Source: Burkholderiaceae bacterium | Lineage (GTDB): Bacteria; Pseudomonadota; Gammaproteobacteria; Burkholderiales; Burkholderiaceae_E | DNA: 64,000 nt | NCBI GenBank assembly: GCA_023954045.1 | Contig: JAMLIR010000001.1 | Location: 248,001-312,000, forward strand | Direction of reading: 5' to 3' | In this document: in pieces, positions 1-8,998 of the stretch | How positions within the stretch are numbered: position 1 is the stretch's first letter | How the letters are laid out: every line of letters begins with the position of its first letter | The notes under the pieces: generated by a model | Seen by the model: the letters and a program-made list of their open reading frames with translations, nothing else | Databases searched by the model: none | Told to the model about the DNA's origin: nothing | Program-made: the position numbers and the translations under genes

Positions 1-299
1 ATGATCGCCGACATCCCCGAGGCCGTCGCGCGGCAGTCCTCGGCGCCTTCGAGCGCGGCGAGGCGCTCCTCGAACAGCCGCACCGTCGGGTTGCCGAAGC
101 GCGAGTAGATGAAGCCCTCGGCCTCGCCGGCGAACTTGGCGGCGGCGTGTGCCGCGCTGTCGTGCACGAAGCTCGACGTGAGGAACATCGGCTCGGTGTG
201 CTCGCCATACTGCGTGCGCTCGAAGCCCGCGCGCACTGCGCGCGTGTCGAAACCGTACTCGTCGCCTTCGCCGGGCGCCTGCGCCGCGCGATCGCTCAT
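1..299 (-). CDS. metZ: O-succinylhomoserine sulfhydrylase, N-terminal part (cut by window edge)
   Basis: This is the first 99 codons of a Cys/Met-metabolism PLP-dependent enzyme. The reading frame opens with ATG at 299 (MSDRAAQAPG) and leaves the window within the conserved stretch ATASGMSAI, which forms part of the cofactor pocket in this family. The FIYSRFGNPT motif is also typical. MetZ makes homocysteine from O-succinylhomoserine and sulfide in the cytoplasm. It starts 34 bp after the purF stop, and the cvpA-purF-metZ order is standard in Burkholderiales and Pseudomonas, which favours MetZ over MetB or MetY. The catalytic lysine lies outside the window, so the exact substrate cannot be verified. 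Confidence 0.82.
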   Translation of the reverse strand, partial: MSDRAAQAPGEGDEYGFDTRAVRAGFERTQYGEHTEPMFLTSSFVHDSAAHAAAKFAGEAEGFIYSRFGNPTVRLFEERLAALEGAEDCRATASGMSAI

Positions 300-333
300 C
301 GTCGTTGCTTCCGCCGCTGGATCGTGCCCGGGG

Positions 334-1863
334 TCAGTCGGTCGCCACCGGGAACTGCAGGTTCATCTGGTTCTTCGGCGCATCCTCGTCGTAGCCGCCC
401 GAGGGGCCGAGCAGCCGCTCGCGCTCGATCCGGTCGAGGTACTCGGGCGTCACGTCCCCGGTGATGTAGACGCCATCGAAGCACGAGGCCTCGAAGCTCC
501 TCAGCTTCGGGTTCACGTCGCGCACCGACTGCTTCATCGCCTCCACCGTCTGGTAGATCAGCGCGTCGGCGCCGATCGCCATGCGGATCTCCTCGTCGGT
601 GCGGCCGTGCGCGATCAGCTCGCTGCGGGTAGGCATGTCGATGCCGTAGACGTTCGGATAGCGCACCGGCGGCGCGGCCGACGCGAAGAACACCTTGTTG
701 GCGCCCGAGTCGCGCGCCATTTGCACGATCTCGCGCGAAGTCGTGCCGCGCACGATCGAGTCGTCGACGAGCAGCACGTTCTTGCCCTTGAACTCGACGC
801 TCATCGCGTTGAGCTTCTGGCGCACCGACTTCCTGCGCACCGCCTGTCCCGGCATGATGAACGTGCGCCCGACGTAGCGGTTCTTCAGGAAGCCTTCGCG
901 GTAGTTGAGCCCCAGCTTCATCGCCAGCTGCATTGCCGACGGCCGAGACGTGTCGGGGATCGGCATCACGACGTCGACGTCGCCGCGCCACAGCTCGCTG
1001 GCGAGGCGTTCTGCCAGGTATTCGCCCATCCGCAGCCGCGCCGAATAGACCGACGCGCCATCGATGATCGAGTCGGGCCGCGCGAAGTAGACGTACTCGA
1101 ACACGCAGGGATTCAGCGACGGCGACGTCGCGCACTGCCGCGAGTGGAAGTTGCCGTCGAGGTCGATGAAGATCGCCTCGCCCGGCGCGACGTCGCGCAC
1201 CATGCGGAAGCCGAGCCCCTCGAGCGCCACCGACTCGGACGCCACGAGGTACTCGACGCCCTGGTCGGTCTCGGCCACTCCGTAACACAGCGGGCGGATC
1301 CCGAACGGGTCGCGAAACGCGAGGATGCCGTAGCCCGCGATCTCGGCCACGCAGGCGTAGGCGCCGCGCACCCGCGCGTGCAGCTCGCCCACTGCGGAGA
1401 AGATCGTGTCGGGATCGAGCGAGACGCCGCGCGCCGACGCCTGGAGCGAGTTCGCCAGCACGTTGAGCAGCACCTCGGAGTCCGAGTCGGTGTTGATGTG
1501 GCGGCGGTCGCGCCGGAACATCTCGTCCTTCAGCTGCTCGGAATTCGTCAGGTTGCCGTTGTGCGCCAGCATGATCCCGAACGGCGCGTTCACGTAGAAC
1601 GGCTGGGCTTCCTCGGAATTGGCGGCCGACCCGGCGGTCGGGTAGCGCACGTGCGCGATTCCCGAATGACCGCCCAGCGAGCGCATGTTGCGCGTGCGGA
1701 AGACGTCGCGCACCAGGCCGTTGCCCTTCTGCATGTGGAACGCCTTGCCCATCGCCGTCGCGATGCCGGCGGCGTCCTGGCCGCGGTGCTGAAGCAGCAG
1801 CAGCCCGTCATAGAGCAGCTGGTTGACCGGCGAGCGCGCTACGACGCCCAGGATTCCGCACAT
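334..1863 (-). CDS. purF: Amidophosphoribosyltransferase
   Basis: PurF catalyses the first committed step of purine synthesis, glutamine + PRPP to 5-phosphoribosylamine. The 509-residue protein is close to the usual length of about 505. I start it at the internal ATG at 1863 because that gives MCGILGVV, which exposes Cys2 as the N-terminal nucleophile of the class II glutaminase domain once Met is removed; the open frame extends 25 codons further upstream without homology. The PRPP-binding motif [13 protein letters not shown] lies in the C-terminal phosphoribosyltransferase half. It sits 23 bp after cvpA and is probably co-transcribed with cvpA and metZ. Confidence 0.97.
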   Translation of the reverse strand: MCGILGVVARSPVNQLLYDGLLLLQHRGQDAAGIATAMGKAFHMQKGNGLVRDVFRTRNMRSLGGHSGIAHVRYPTAGSAANSEEAQPFYVNAPFGIMLAHNGNLTNSEQLKDEMFRRDRRHINTDSDSEVLLNVLANSLQASARGVSLDPDTIFSAVGELHARVRGAYACVAEIAGYGILAFRDPFGIRPLCYGVAETDQGVEYLVASESVALEGLGFRMVRDVAPGEAIFIDLDGNFHSRQCATSPSLNPCVFEYVYFARPDSIIDGASVYSARLRMGEYLAERLASELWRGDVDVVMPIPDTSRPSAMQLAMKLGLNYREGFLKNRYVGRTFIMPGQAVRRKSVRQKLNAMSVEFKGKNVLLVDDSIVRGTTSREIVQMARDSGANKVFFASAAPPVRYPNVYGIDMPTRSELIAHGRTDEEIRMAIGADALIYQTVEAMKQSVRDVNPKLRSFEASCFDGVYITGDVTPEYLDRIERERLLGPSGGYDEDAPKNQMNLQFPVATD

Positions 1864-1886
1864 CTGAGGCTCCCCGATTCCGGCGT

Positions 1887-2381
1887 TCAGGCCTGCCTGA
1901 CCGGCTCCGAACGCGAGGGCAGGTACGGCGACACCCACGATACCAGTTCGTCGAGCAGCGGTCTCGAAAGCGCCTGCTGCCAGGCGGGCTCGCGGTCCGC
2001 GCCGAGGTGCCGGCCGACCACGGCGACGATCGTCACGATGATCAGCGCGCGCACGACGCCCAGCACCGCCCCGAGCGATCGGTCAGCCGCGCCGAGGCCG
2101 ACTTTCGCCAGCGCGCGCGCGAGCAGCCCGCCCAGCAGGCGCACCGAAATCAGGAGCGCGAAGAAGACGAGAACCGCGACGAACAGCGGGTGCAGCGACC
2201 AGCCGGTCGCCGCCAGCAGCGGCCCCGTGACGAGCGGCGCGCCCAGCAGCGCTACGACCCAGGCCGCCAGCGCGAACACGGTGCGCACCAGCCCGCGCAG
2301 CAGGCCGAGCGCGACCGAGATCAGCAGCGTGGCGATCACGAAGTAGTCCCAGCCGGTCAGCGCGGCGATGCTCACCGACAT
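1887..2381 (-). CDS. cvpA: CvpA family inner-membrane protein
   Basis: A 164-residue hydrophobic protein with about four predicted membrane segments, beginning with a segment rich in Ile, Leu and Val after WDYF. CvpA proteins are linked to colicin V production, bile or envelope stress and purF operons; their molecular role is not settled. The gene lies between the SPOR-domain protein (2 bp gap) and purF (23 bp gap), the usual place. Assignment rests on length, hydrophobicity profile and context. Confidence 0.92.
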   Translation of the reverse strand: MSVSIAALTGWDYFVIATLLISVALGLLRGLVRTVFALAAWVVALLGAPLVTGPLLAATGWSLHPLFVAVLVFFALLISVRLLGGLLARALAKVGLGAADRSLGAVLGVVRALIIVTIVAVVGRHLGADREPAWQQALSRPLLDELVSWVSPYLPSRSEPVRQA

Positions 2382-2383
2382 CG

Positions 2384-3157
2384 CTAGAGCGGAACCACGG
2401 CGGAGTCGATGCCGATCGCCTTCAGCTTCGCGCGCGCCTGGTCGGCGGCCTCGCGACTGGCGAACGGGCCGACCCGCACCCGGGTACGCTCGCCCTGCGC
2501 GGTCTTCACCGTCTCGGTGTAGGCGCGAACGCCCGCCTTGCGCGCCTTGTCGGCTTGCGCGCGCGCGCTGCCGGCGTTGGCGAACGCGCCCAGCTGCACG
2601 GCGAAACGCGTCCCGGCCGGGGTCGTCGCGGTGTCGGGCTTCGTCGCCGTCGCGCTCGACTTCGGCGCCTCGGCAGGCTTCGGCGGCGACTTCGCAGCGG
2701 GCTTGTGCTCGTCCGCTGCCTTTGCGGGTGCCGCCGCCTTCGGCGCCGGAGCGACGGGCGCGGCGACCGCGGCCTTCGGCGGCTCGGCCTTCGGCGGCTC
2801 CGCCTTCGGGGTTTCGGCCTTCGGCGGTTCGGCCTTCGGCGGTGCGACGGGCGGCGGCTCGGGTTTCTCGGGCGCCGCGGGCGGCGCCGGCTCGGGCGGC
2901 GGTACCACCGCGACCTCGCCGCCACGCGCGGGTGCCTCGTCCGCCTTGGGCGGCAGCGGCGCGTCGCGCGGCGGAATCTCGACCTGGACGTCGGTGATGG
3001 CCTGGCGCGGCTCGGAGTCGAGCACCAGCGGCAGCACGATCACCGCCACGAGCCCCAGCACCAGCGCTCCGACGAGCCGCCGGCGCGCGCGCTTCTTCTG
3101 GGTCAGAGCCGGATCGAGGGCGCCGCCGTCGCCCCCGCTCGCATCACGCCTGGCCAT
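2384..3157 (-). CDS. SPOR-domain, DedD-like cell-division protein
   Basis: A 257-residue bitopic membrane protein: a short basic cytoplasmic tail (KKRARRR), one membrane segment at about residues 27-46, a long Pro/Ala/Lys linker and a C-terminal SPOR domain at about residues 182-257 (FAVQLGAFANAGSARAQADK). SPOR domains bind denuded glycan strands at the septum, so a role in constriction is likely. The linker carries tandem PPKAE-type pentads, given as a separate repeat. It lies between folC and cvpA, the position of dedD in many proteobacteria. Confidence 0.88.
   Translation of the reverse strand: MARRDASGGDGGALDPALTQKKRARRRLVGALVLGLVAVIVLPLVLDSEPRQAITDVQVEIPPRDAPLPPKADEAPARGGEVAVVPPPEPAPPAAPEKPEPPPVAPPKAEPPKAETPKAEPPKAEPPKAAVAAPVAPAPKAAAPAKAADEHKPAAKSPPKPAEAPKSSATATKPDTATTPAGTRFAVQLGAFANAGSARAQADKARKAGVRAYTETVKTAQGERTRVRVGPFASREAADQARAKLKAIGIDSAVVPL
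2771..2842 (-). repeat. Tandem 15-bp repeat encoding PPKAE units
   Basis: About five copies of a 15-bp unit (plus-strand form close to ggcggctcggccttc) encode the PPKAE/TPKAE pentads of the SPOR-protein linker. One unit is variant (Thr replaces the first Pro). Such in-frame repeats can change copy number by slippage and so alter linker length without breaking the frame. Confidence 0.75.
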
Positions 3158-3231
3158 GGGCGTCCGTGCTCGCCGATCCCGGCACGCATGCGCTGCTGCG
3201 CGAGTCGAAGGAGGAGCCTGGGAAGCGCACG

Positions 3232-4518
3232 CTACGCAGCACGGGCGGCAAGGATGTCGGCGACGGTGAGGAAGGATCCGAAGACGATGATTCTATCATT
3301 GACGCCCGCGCGAGCCCGCGCCGCGGCGAGTGCCGACGCGGGGTCGGCGTGGCACTCGATGCTGGTCTTCGGCCCCGAGCGCGCGATCCCCGCCGCTTCC
3401 AGGCGCTCGGCGATCCACCCGGCGCGCGCGGCGCGCGGCCCGGGCAGGTCCACCGGCAGCCAGTGGTCGACACGGTGCCTGAGCGCGGCGATCACGCCGT
3501 CGACGTCCTTGTCGCGCATCACGCCGAACACCGCGAAGGTCTGCCTGAACGCGCCCATCGCGTCGAGGTTGACGGCCAGGTGCGCCGCCGCGTGCGGGTT
3601 GTGCGCGACGTCGAGGATCACGATCGGCTGCCCCGGCAGCACCTGGAAGCGCCCCGGAAGCTCCACGGTGGCGAGCCCCTGCCGCACCGCCTGCTGCGGC
3701 ACCGGCAGCCGATCGCGCAGCGCCTCGAGCGCCGCGAGCGCGCCGGCGGCGTTCTGCAGCTGGTTGGCGCCGCGCAGCGCGGGGTACGCGAGCCCGCTGC
3801 GCCGCTGCGCGCGCCCGCCGTACGACCACTGCTGGCGATCGCCGGTGTGGTTGAAGTCGCGGCCGTGCAGCCACAGGTCGGCACCGATCTCGTTCGCGTG
3901 CTCGACCAGCGTCGCCGGCGGCAGAGGGTCGCTGCAGATTGCGGGGCGCCCGGCGCGAAAGATGTGCGCCTTCTCCCAGCCGACGCGCTCGCGCGTGTCG
4001 CCCAGGTACTCGGCGTGGTCGACGTCGATGCTGGTGACGATCGCGCAGTCGGCGTCGACGATGTTCACCGCATCCAGCCGACCGCCCAGGCCGACCTCCA
4101 GGATCGCGACGTCGAGCGCGCTGCGCTGGAACAGGCGCAGCACCGCCAGCGTCGTGAACTCGAAGTAGGTCAGCGCGACGTCGCCGCGCGCGGCCTCGAC
4201 CGCCTCGAACTGCTCGACGAGCGCCGCGTCGTCGACCGGCACGCAACCGATGCGCGCGCGCTCGGCGAAGCGCACCAGGTGCGGCGAGGTGTAGAGCCCG
4301 ACCCGGTAGCCGGCCGCCATCAGGATCGACTCGAGCATCGCGCAGGTCGAGCCCTTGCCGTTGGTGCCGCCCACCGTGATCACGATGCATTCGAGCGACA
4401 GCGGCAGTCGCCCGGCGACCTCCCGCACCCGCTCGAGCCCCAGGTCGATCGTCTTCGGGTGCAGCCGCTCGATGCGGCCCAGCCAGTCGCGAAGCGCCGG
4501 CGAGTCGGCGGAGGTCAT
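3232..4518 (-). CDS. folC: Bifunctional folylpolyglutamate/dihydrofolate synthase
   Basis: FolC adds L-alanine-to-glutamate ligations on dihydropteroate and folates, using ATP. The 428-residue protein has the Mur-ligase-type P-loop GTNGKGST at about residues 50-57 followed by TSPHLVRF, the family signature, and ends with the characteristic VFGSFLTVADIL. Its start at 4518 is 7 bp after the accD stop, so it is probably translated from the same message as accD. Length matches the family (E. coli 422). Confidence 0.96.
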   Translation of the reverse strand: MTSADSPALRDWLGRIERLHPKTIDLGLERVREVAGRLPLSLECIVITVGGTNGKGSTCAMLESILMAAGYRVGLYTSPHLVRFAERARIGCVPVDDAALVEQFEAVEAARGDVALTYFEFTTLAVLRLFQRSALDVAILEVGLGGRLDAVNIVDADCAIVTSIDVDHAEYLGDTRERVGWEKAHIFRAGRPAICSDPLPPATLVEHANEIGADLWLHGRDFNHTGDRQQWSYGGRAQRRSGLAYPALRGANQLQNAAGALAALEALRDRLPVPQQAVRQGLATVELPGRFQVLPGQPIVILDVAHNPHAAAHLAVNLDAMGAFRQTFAVFGVMRDKDVDGVIAALRHRVDHWLPVDLPGPRAARAGWIAERLEAAGIARSGPKTSIECHADPASALAAARARAGVNDRIIVFGSFLTVADILAARAA

Positions 4519-4525
4519 GCGCGTG

Positions 4526-5391
<866 letters not shown>

Positions 5392-5395
<4 letters not shown>

Positions 5396-6210
5396 GGAGT
5401 CACCTCCGTGTGAGCCCTGCTGTCGAGGGCGGCGCGAATCTCGGCCATGAATGCGCGGGCGCGCTCGGGCGCCTCGCCCGGCGGCCCGTCTTCGAGCAAC
5501 TCGATCGTGCGGGTGCCGATGATCACCGCGTCGGCCGCCTCGGCCACCGCGCGCGCGGTCGCGCCGTCGCGAATGCCGAAGCCCACGCCCACCGGCAGCT
5601 TCGTGCGTTGCCGGATCGCGCCGACGCGGCGCACGACGTCGGCCGTGTCGATCCGGCCGCCGGTGATCCCCTTCAGCGACACGTAGTAGACGTAGCCACT
5701 GGCGATCGCGAGCACGCGCCCGATGCGCTCCCCGGTGGTCGTCGGCGCGAGCAGGAAGATCGGGTCGATGCCGCGACCTCGCGCGGCCGCCGCGAACGCC
5801 TCGCACTCCTCGGGCGGGTAGTCGACGACGAGCACGCCGTCCACGCCGGCCGCCGCAGCCTCGTCGAGGAAGCGCTCGACGCCCATGCGCTCGACCGGAT
5901 TGGCGTAGCCCATCAGCACCACCGGCGTCGCGTCGTCGCGGCTGCGGAACTCGCGCACGAAACCGAGCACGCCGCGCAGGCCCACGCCCAGCGCGAGCGC
6001 GTGCTCGTTGGCGCGCTGGATCACCGGGCCGTCGGCCATCGGATCGGAGAACGGCACGCCGAGTTCGATCGCGTCGGCGCCGCCCGCGACCAGCGCGTGC
6101 ATGATCGGCACGGTGAGCGCCGGCGCGGGGTGGCCGGAGGTGACGTAGGGAATCAGGGCCTTGCGGCCGGCGGCGGCCAGCCGCCCGAAGGTCGTCGCCA
6201 GCCGCGACAT
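5392..6210 (-). CDS. trpA: Tryptophan synthase alpha subunit
   Basis: TrpA cleaves indole-3-glycerol phosphate to indole and glyceraldehyde 3-phosphate; indole is channelled to TrpB. The 272-residue protein retains both catalytic acids in canonical positions, Glu49 (ELGVPFSDP) and Asp60 (PMADGP), and the phosphate-binding loop GFGI near residue 211. Its ATG overlaps the trpB stop (TGATG at 6208-6212) and its stop overlaps the accD start, so trpB-trpA-accD are translationally linked. Confidence 0.97.
5401..5407 (-). promoter_or_regulatory. Ribosome binding site of accD, inside trpA
   Basis: GGAGGTG on the minus strand, five bases before the accD ATG. It decides the accD start, because the frame stays open far upstream through antisense trpA sequence, and shows that accD can be initiated independently of trpA although the two overlap. 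Confidence 0.75.
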
Positions 6211-7409
6211 CAGAGGCGGATCCCCGCGCGCTGCGCGACCGTGTGCATGTCCTTGTCGCCGCGCCCGGACAGGCTGACCAGGATGATGCGGTCCTTCGGA
6301 AGCGTCGGCGCGAGCCGCGCCGCATAGGCGAGCGCGTGGCTCGACTCGAGCGCCGGGATGATGCCCTCGATGCGGCAGCAGTCGTGGAACGCCTTCAGCG
6401 TCTCCTCGTCGTCGACCACCTCGTAGCTCGCGCGCCCGGTGTCCTTCAGCCACGCGTGCTCGGGTCCGACGCCCGGGTAGTCGAGGCCGGCCGAGACCGA
6501 ATGCGTGTCGATGATCTGCCCGTCGGCGTCCTGCAGCAGGTAGGTGCGGTTGCCGTGCAGCACGCCGGGCGTGCCGGCGGTGAGCGACGCGGCGTGCCGG
6601 CCGGTCGCCAGCCCCTCGCCGCCGGCCTCGACGCCGACCAGCTGCACGTCGGGCAGGTCGAGGTACGGGTAGAAGATGCCGATCGCGTTCGAGCCCCCGC
6701 CGACGCAGGCGACGACGTAGTCGGGCTGTCGGCCGGCGTCGACCGGCATCTGGCGCCTGCACTCGATGCCGATCACCGACTGGAAGTCGCGCACCATCAT
6801 CGGGTACGGGTGCGGGCCGGCGACCGTGCCGATGATGTAGAAGGTGTCCTCGACGTGGGTGACCCAGTCGCGCATCGCCTCGTTCAACGCGTCCTTCAGC
6901 GTCTTCGAGCCCGAATCGACCGGCACCACCTCGGCGCCCAGCAGTTTCATCCGGTAGACGTTCTGCGCCTGCCGCGCGACGTCTTCCGAGCCCATGTAGA
7001 CGACGCACGTCATCCCGTAGCGTGCTGCCACCGTCGCGGTGGCCACGCCGTGCTGGCCGGCGCCGGTCTCGGCGATCACGCGCGGCTTGCCCATCCGCTT
7101 CGCGAGCAGCGCCTGGCCGATCGTGTTGTTGATCTTGTGCGCGCCGGTGTGGTTCAGGTCTTCGCGCTTGAACCAGATCTGGGCGCCGCCGAGGCGCTCG
7201 GACCAGCGCTTCGCGTGATAGACGGGGCTCGGGCGGCCGACGAAGTGTTCGAGCTCGTACTGGAACTCGGCCACGAATTCGGGATCGTCACGGTAACGCT
7301 CGTAGGCGACACGCAGCTCCTCGAGCGCGTGCACGAGGGTCTCTGCGACGAAGATGCCGCCATAGGGTCCGAAGTGGCCCCGGGCATCGGGAAGATCGTA
7401 CGGCTTCAT
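6210..7409 (-). CDS. trpB: Tryptophan synthase beta subunit
   Basis: TrpB condenses indole with L-serine to L-tryptophan. The 399-residue sequence has the PLP lysine Lys92 in [10 protein letters not shown], the catalytic ETGAGQHG loop, the phosphate-binding [10 protein letters not shown] loop and the C-terminal SGRGDKD. Start ATG at 7409 overlaps the trpF stop as ATGA. Length and motifs are standard for the TrpB1 type that works with TrpA. Confidence 0.98.
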   Translation of the reverse strand: MKPYDLPDARGHFGPYGGIFVAETLVHALEELRVAYERYRDDPEFVAEFQYELEHFVGRPSPVYHAKRWSERLGGAQIWFKREDLNHTGAHKINNTIGQALLAKRMGKPRVIAETGAGQHGVATATVAARYGMTCVVYMGSEDVARQAQNVYRMKLLGAEVVPVDSGSKTLKDALNEAMRDWVTHVEDTFYIIGTVAGPHPYPMMVRDFQSVIGIECRRQMPVDAGRQPDYVVACVGGGSNAIGIFYPYLDLPDVQLVGVEAGGEGLATGRHAASLTAGTPGVLHGNRTYLLQDADGQIIDTHSVSAGLDYPGVGPEHAWLKDTGRASYEVVDDEETLKAFHDCCRIEGIIPALESSHALAYAARLAPTLPKDRIILVSLSGRGDKDMHTVAQRAGIRL

Positions 7410-8068
7410 CGTGAATCCTGTCGTGCCGAATCGGCCCGCAGCACTTCGGCGACGAACCGTTCCATGAGCTCGCGCGACTTCGCGCGCGGATCGGGATCCG
7501 GCCCCCCGACCTGGATGCCCGTCGACACGTCGACCATCGTCGGCCGCAGCTGCGCGATCGCCGTCGCGACGTTCTCCGGTGCGAGGCCGCCCGAAAGAAC
7601 GACAGGCCTCGGCCGTTCGCGCGGCACCCGCGACCAGTCGAAGGTTTCGCCGCTGCCGCCGTAGCCGGGACTGTGCGAATCGAGCAGCAGCGCCTCGGCA
7701 CCGGCATACCGGTCGAAGGATTCTAGCAAATCGACCCCTTCGCGCATCCGGATGGCGCGCCAGTACGACAGTCCGGCAGGGCGCTCGTTCTCGCAGGTGC
7801 GCGGATCCTCGTCGCCGTGGAACTGGATCACGTCCAGCCCGACCGCGCCGGCCACGCGCCGGATCGCACCCTCGGGGGCATTGACGAACAGCCCCACCGC
7901 CGCCATCCACGAGGGCAACAGCCGGCGCAATCCCGCGGCCTGCACGACGTCGAGCAGCCGGGGACTCTTCGGATAGAACACGAAGCCCACGGCATCGACG
8001 CCGAGGGCCGCGGCAGCGCGAACGTCCTCGGCGCGAACCAGTCCGCAGAACTTGATCCGGGTGCGCAT
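7406..8068 (-). CDS. trpF: Phosphoribosylanthranilate isomerase
   Basis: TrpF performs the Amadori rearrangement of N-(5-phosphoribosyl)anthranilate in tryptophan synthesis. The 220-residue TIM-barrel protein begins [10 protein letters not shown], with Cys8 in the conserved KxCG motif, and contains the family motifs [10 protein letters not shown] and [14 protein letters not shown] (general acid Asp). An in-frame ATG 22 codons upstream (8134) exists but adds no homologous sequence. trpF, trpB and trpA are coupled by overlaps; trpE, trpG, trpD and trpC are not in this window, as usual for split trp genes in this group. Confidence 0.95.
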   Translation of the reverse strand: MRTRIKFCGLVRAEDVRAAAALGVDAVGFVFYPKSPRLLDVVQAAGLRRLLPSWMAAVGLFVNAPEGAIRRVAGAVGLDVIQFHGDEDPRTCENERPAGLSYWRAIRMREGVDLLESFDRYAGAEALLLDSHSPGYGGSGETFDWSRVPRERPRPVVLSGGLAPENVATAIAQLRPTMVDVSTGIQVGGPDPDPRAKSRELMERFVAEVLRADSARQDSR

Positions 8069-8148
8069 CGGCGGCAGTGTATCCGCCGCCTGGCGGGCGT
8101 GGGCGAGGCGCGCGTCGGTGACGAGCCCGGTCATCGGCGGCCGCACGC

Positions 8149-8937
8149 TCAGGCGAAGCACCCGGACAGGTCGTCGCCCCACGACGGCACCGCGAAGCGT
8201 GCGTCGTACTGCGCGCCGTCGAAGTACAACCCGTCGGGGGCGAACGTCGCAGGCCCGCGCCGCCGGTCGCGGCCCGCGAGCAGCTCGCCGATCCACCCCG
8301 GGGGCCGACGCCCCTCGCCCACCGCAACGAGCGCCCCCATCAGGTTGCGGATCATGTGGTGCAGGAACGCGTTGCCGGTGAACGTGAACACGACGAACGC
8401 GCCCTGCTCGCGCAGCGTCAACTCCTCGAGCCGGCGCACCGGCGACGCCGCCTGGCACTCGGCCGAGCGGAACGCCGAGAAGTCGTGCTCGCCGACGACA
8501 AGGGCCGCCGCCTCGCTCATCCGTGCGACGTCGGGATCGCGGAAGGTCCAGCCGGCGCGCCGCGCGAGCAGCGGATGGCGAACCGCGGAGCGATACAGCA
8601 GGTAGCGATAGCGGCGCCGCGCCGCGCCGTAGCGCGCGTGGAAATCGTCGGCCACCTGCGTCGCGCTGCGCACCGCGAGCCCTTCGGGCAGGTGCGAGTT
8701 CACCCCGCGCACCCAGGCCGAGAGCGGGCGCGCGGCGTCGCTGTCGAAGTGCACGACCTGGCGCAGCGCGTGCACGCCGGCATCGGTGCGGCCGGCGCAG
8801 ATCGTGCCGACCGGGTGGCCGGCGATCGTCGCGAGCGCGCGCTCGAGCACGTCCTGGGCCGCCTCGCCCCCCGGCTGCGTCTGCCAGCCGTTGAAGCGGC
8901 TGCCGTCGTAGGCGAGCGTGAGCGCGAATCTTGGCAT
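8149..8937 (-). CDS. truA: tRNA pseudouridine(38-40) synthase
   Basis: TruA isomerises uridines 38-40 in the anticodon arm of many tRNAs. The 262-residue protein shows the N-terminal [12 protein letters not shown] and the catalytic Asp52 within [11 protein letters not shown], plus the C-terminal HHMIRNLMG motif. I start at ATG 8937, which directly precedes the conserved N-terminus. An intrinsic terminator lies only 15 bp upstream, so truA needs readthrough or its own promoter. Confidence 0.96.
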   Translation of the reverse strand: MPRFALTLAYDGSRFNGWQTQPGGEAAQDVLERALATIAGHPVGTICAGRTDAGVHALRQVVHFDSDAARPLSAWVRGVNSHLPEGLAVRSATQVADDFHARYGAARRRYRYLLYRSAVRHPLLARRAGWTFRDPDVARMSEAAALVVGEHDFSAFRSAECQAASPVRRLEELTLREQGAFVVFTFTGNAFLHHMIRNLMGALVAVGEGRRPPGWIGELLAGRDRRRGPATFAPDGLYFDGAQYDARFAVPSWGDDLSGCFA

Positions 8938-8951
8938 CGGCAGGCGCAAAG

Positions 8952-8977
8952 AAAAAAGGGGAAGCCGAAGCTTCCCC
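8952..8977 (-). terminator. Intrinsic terminator after fimV
   Basis: On the minus strand a perfect 8-bp stem (GGGGAAGC with GCTTCCCC) closes on a TTCG tetraloop and runs into six T residues. It begins 22 bp after the fimV stop and ends 15 bp before the truA ATG, so it should end most fimV transcripts inside the otherwise compact block. Confidence 0.9.
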
Positions 8978-8998
8978 AGGCACTCCGGTGACGGGAAC

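Noticed and set aside
109-2346. A 745-codon open frame on the plus strand across purF and cvpA
   Set aside because: It is antisense to two clear genes, is rich in Arg, Ala and His and lacks any motif; long antisense frames are expected at this G+C content.
2771-2842. Short tandem repeats as a possible CRISPR-like array
   Set aside because: The units are 15 bp, directly adjacent without spacers, in frame and encode PPKAE pentads of the SPOR-protein linker.
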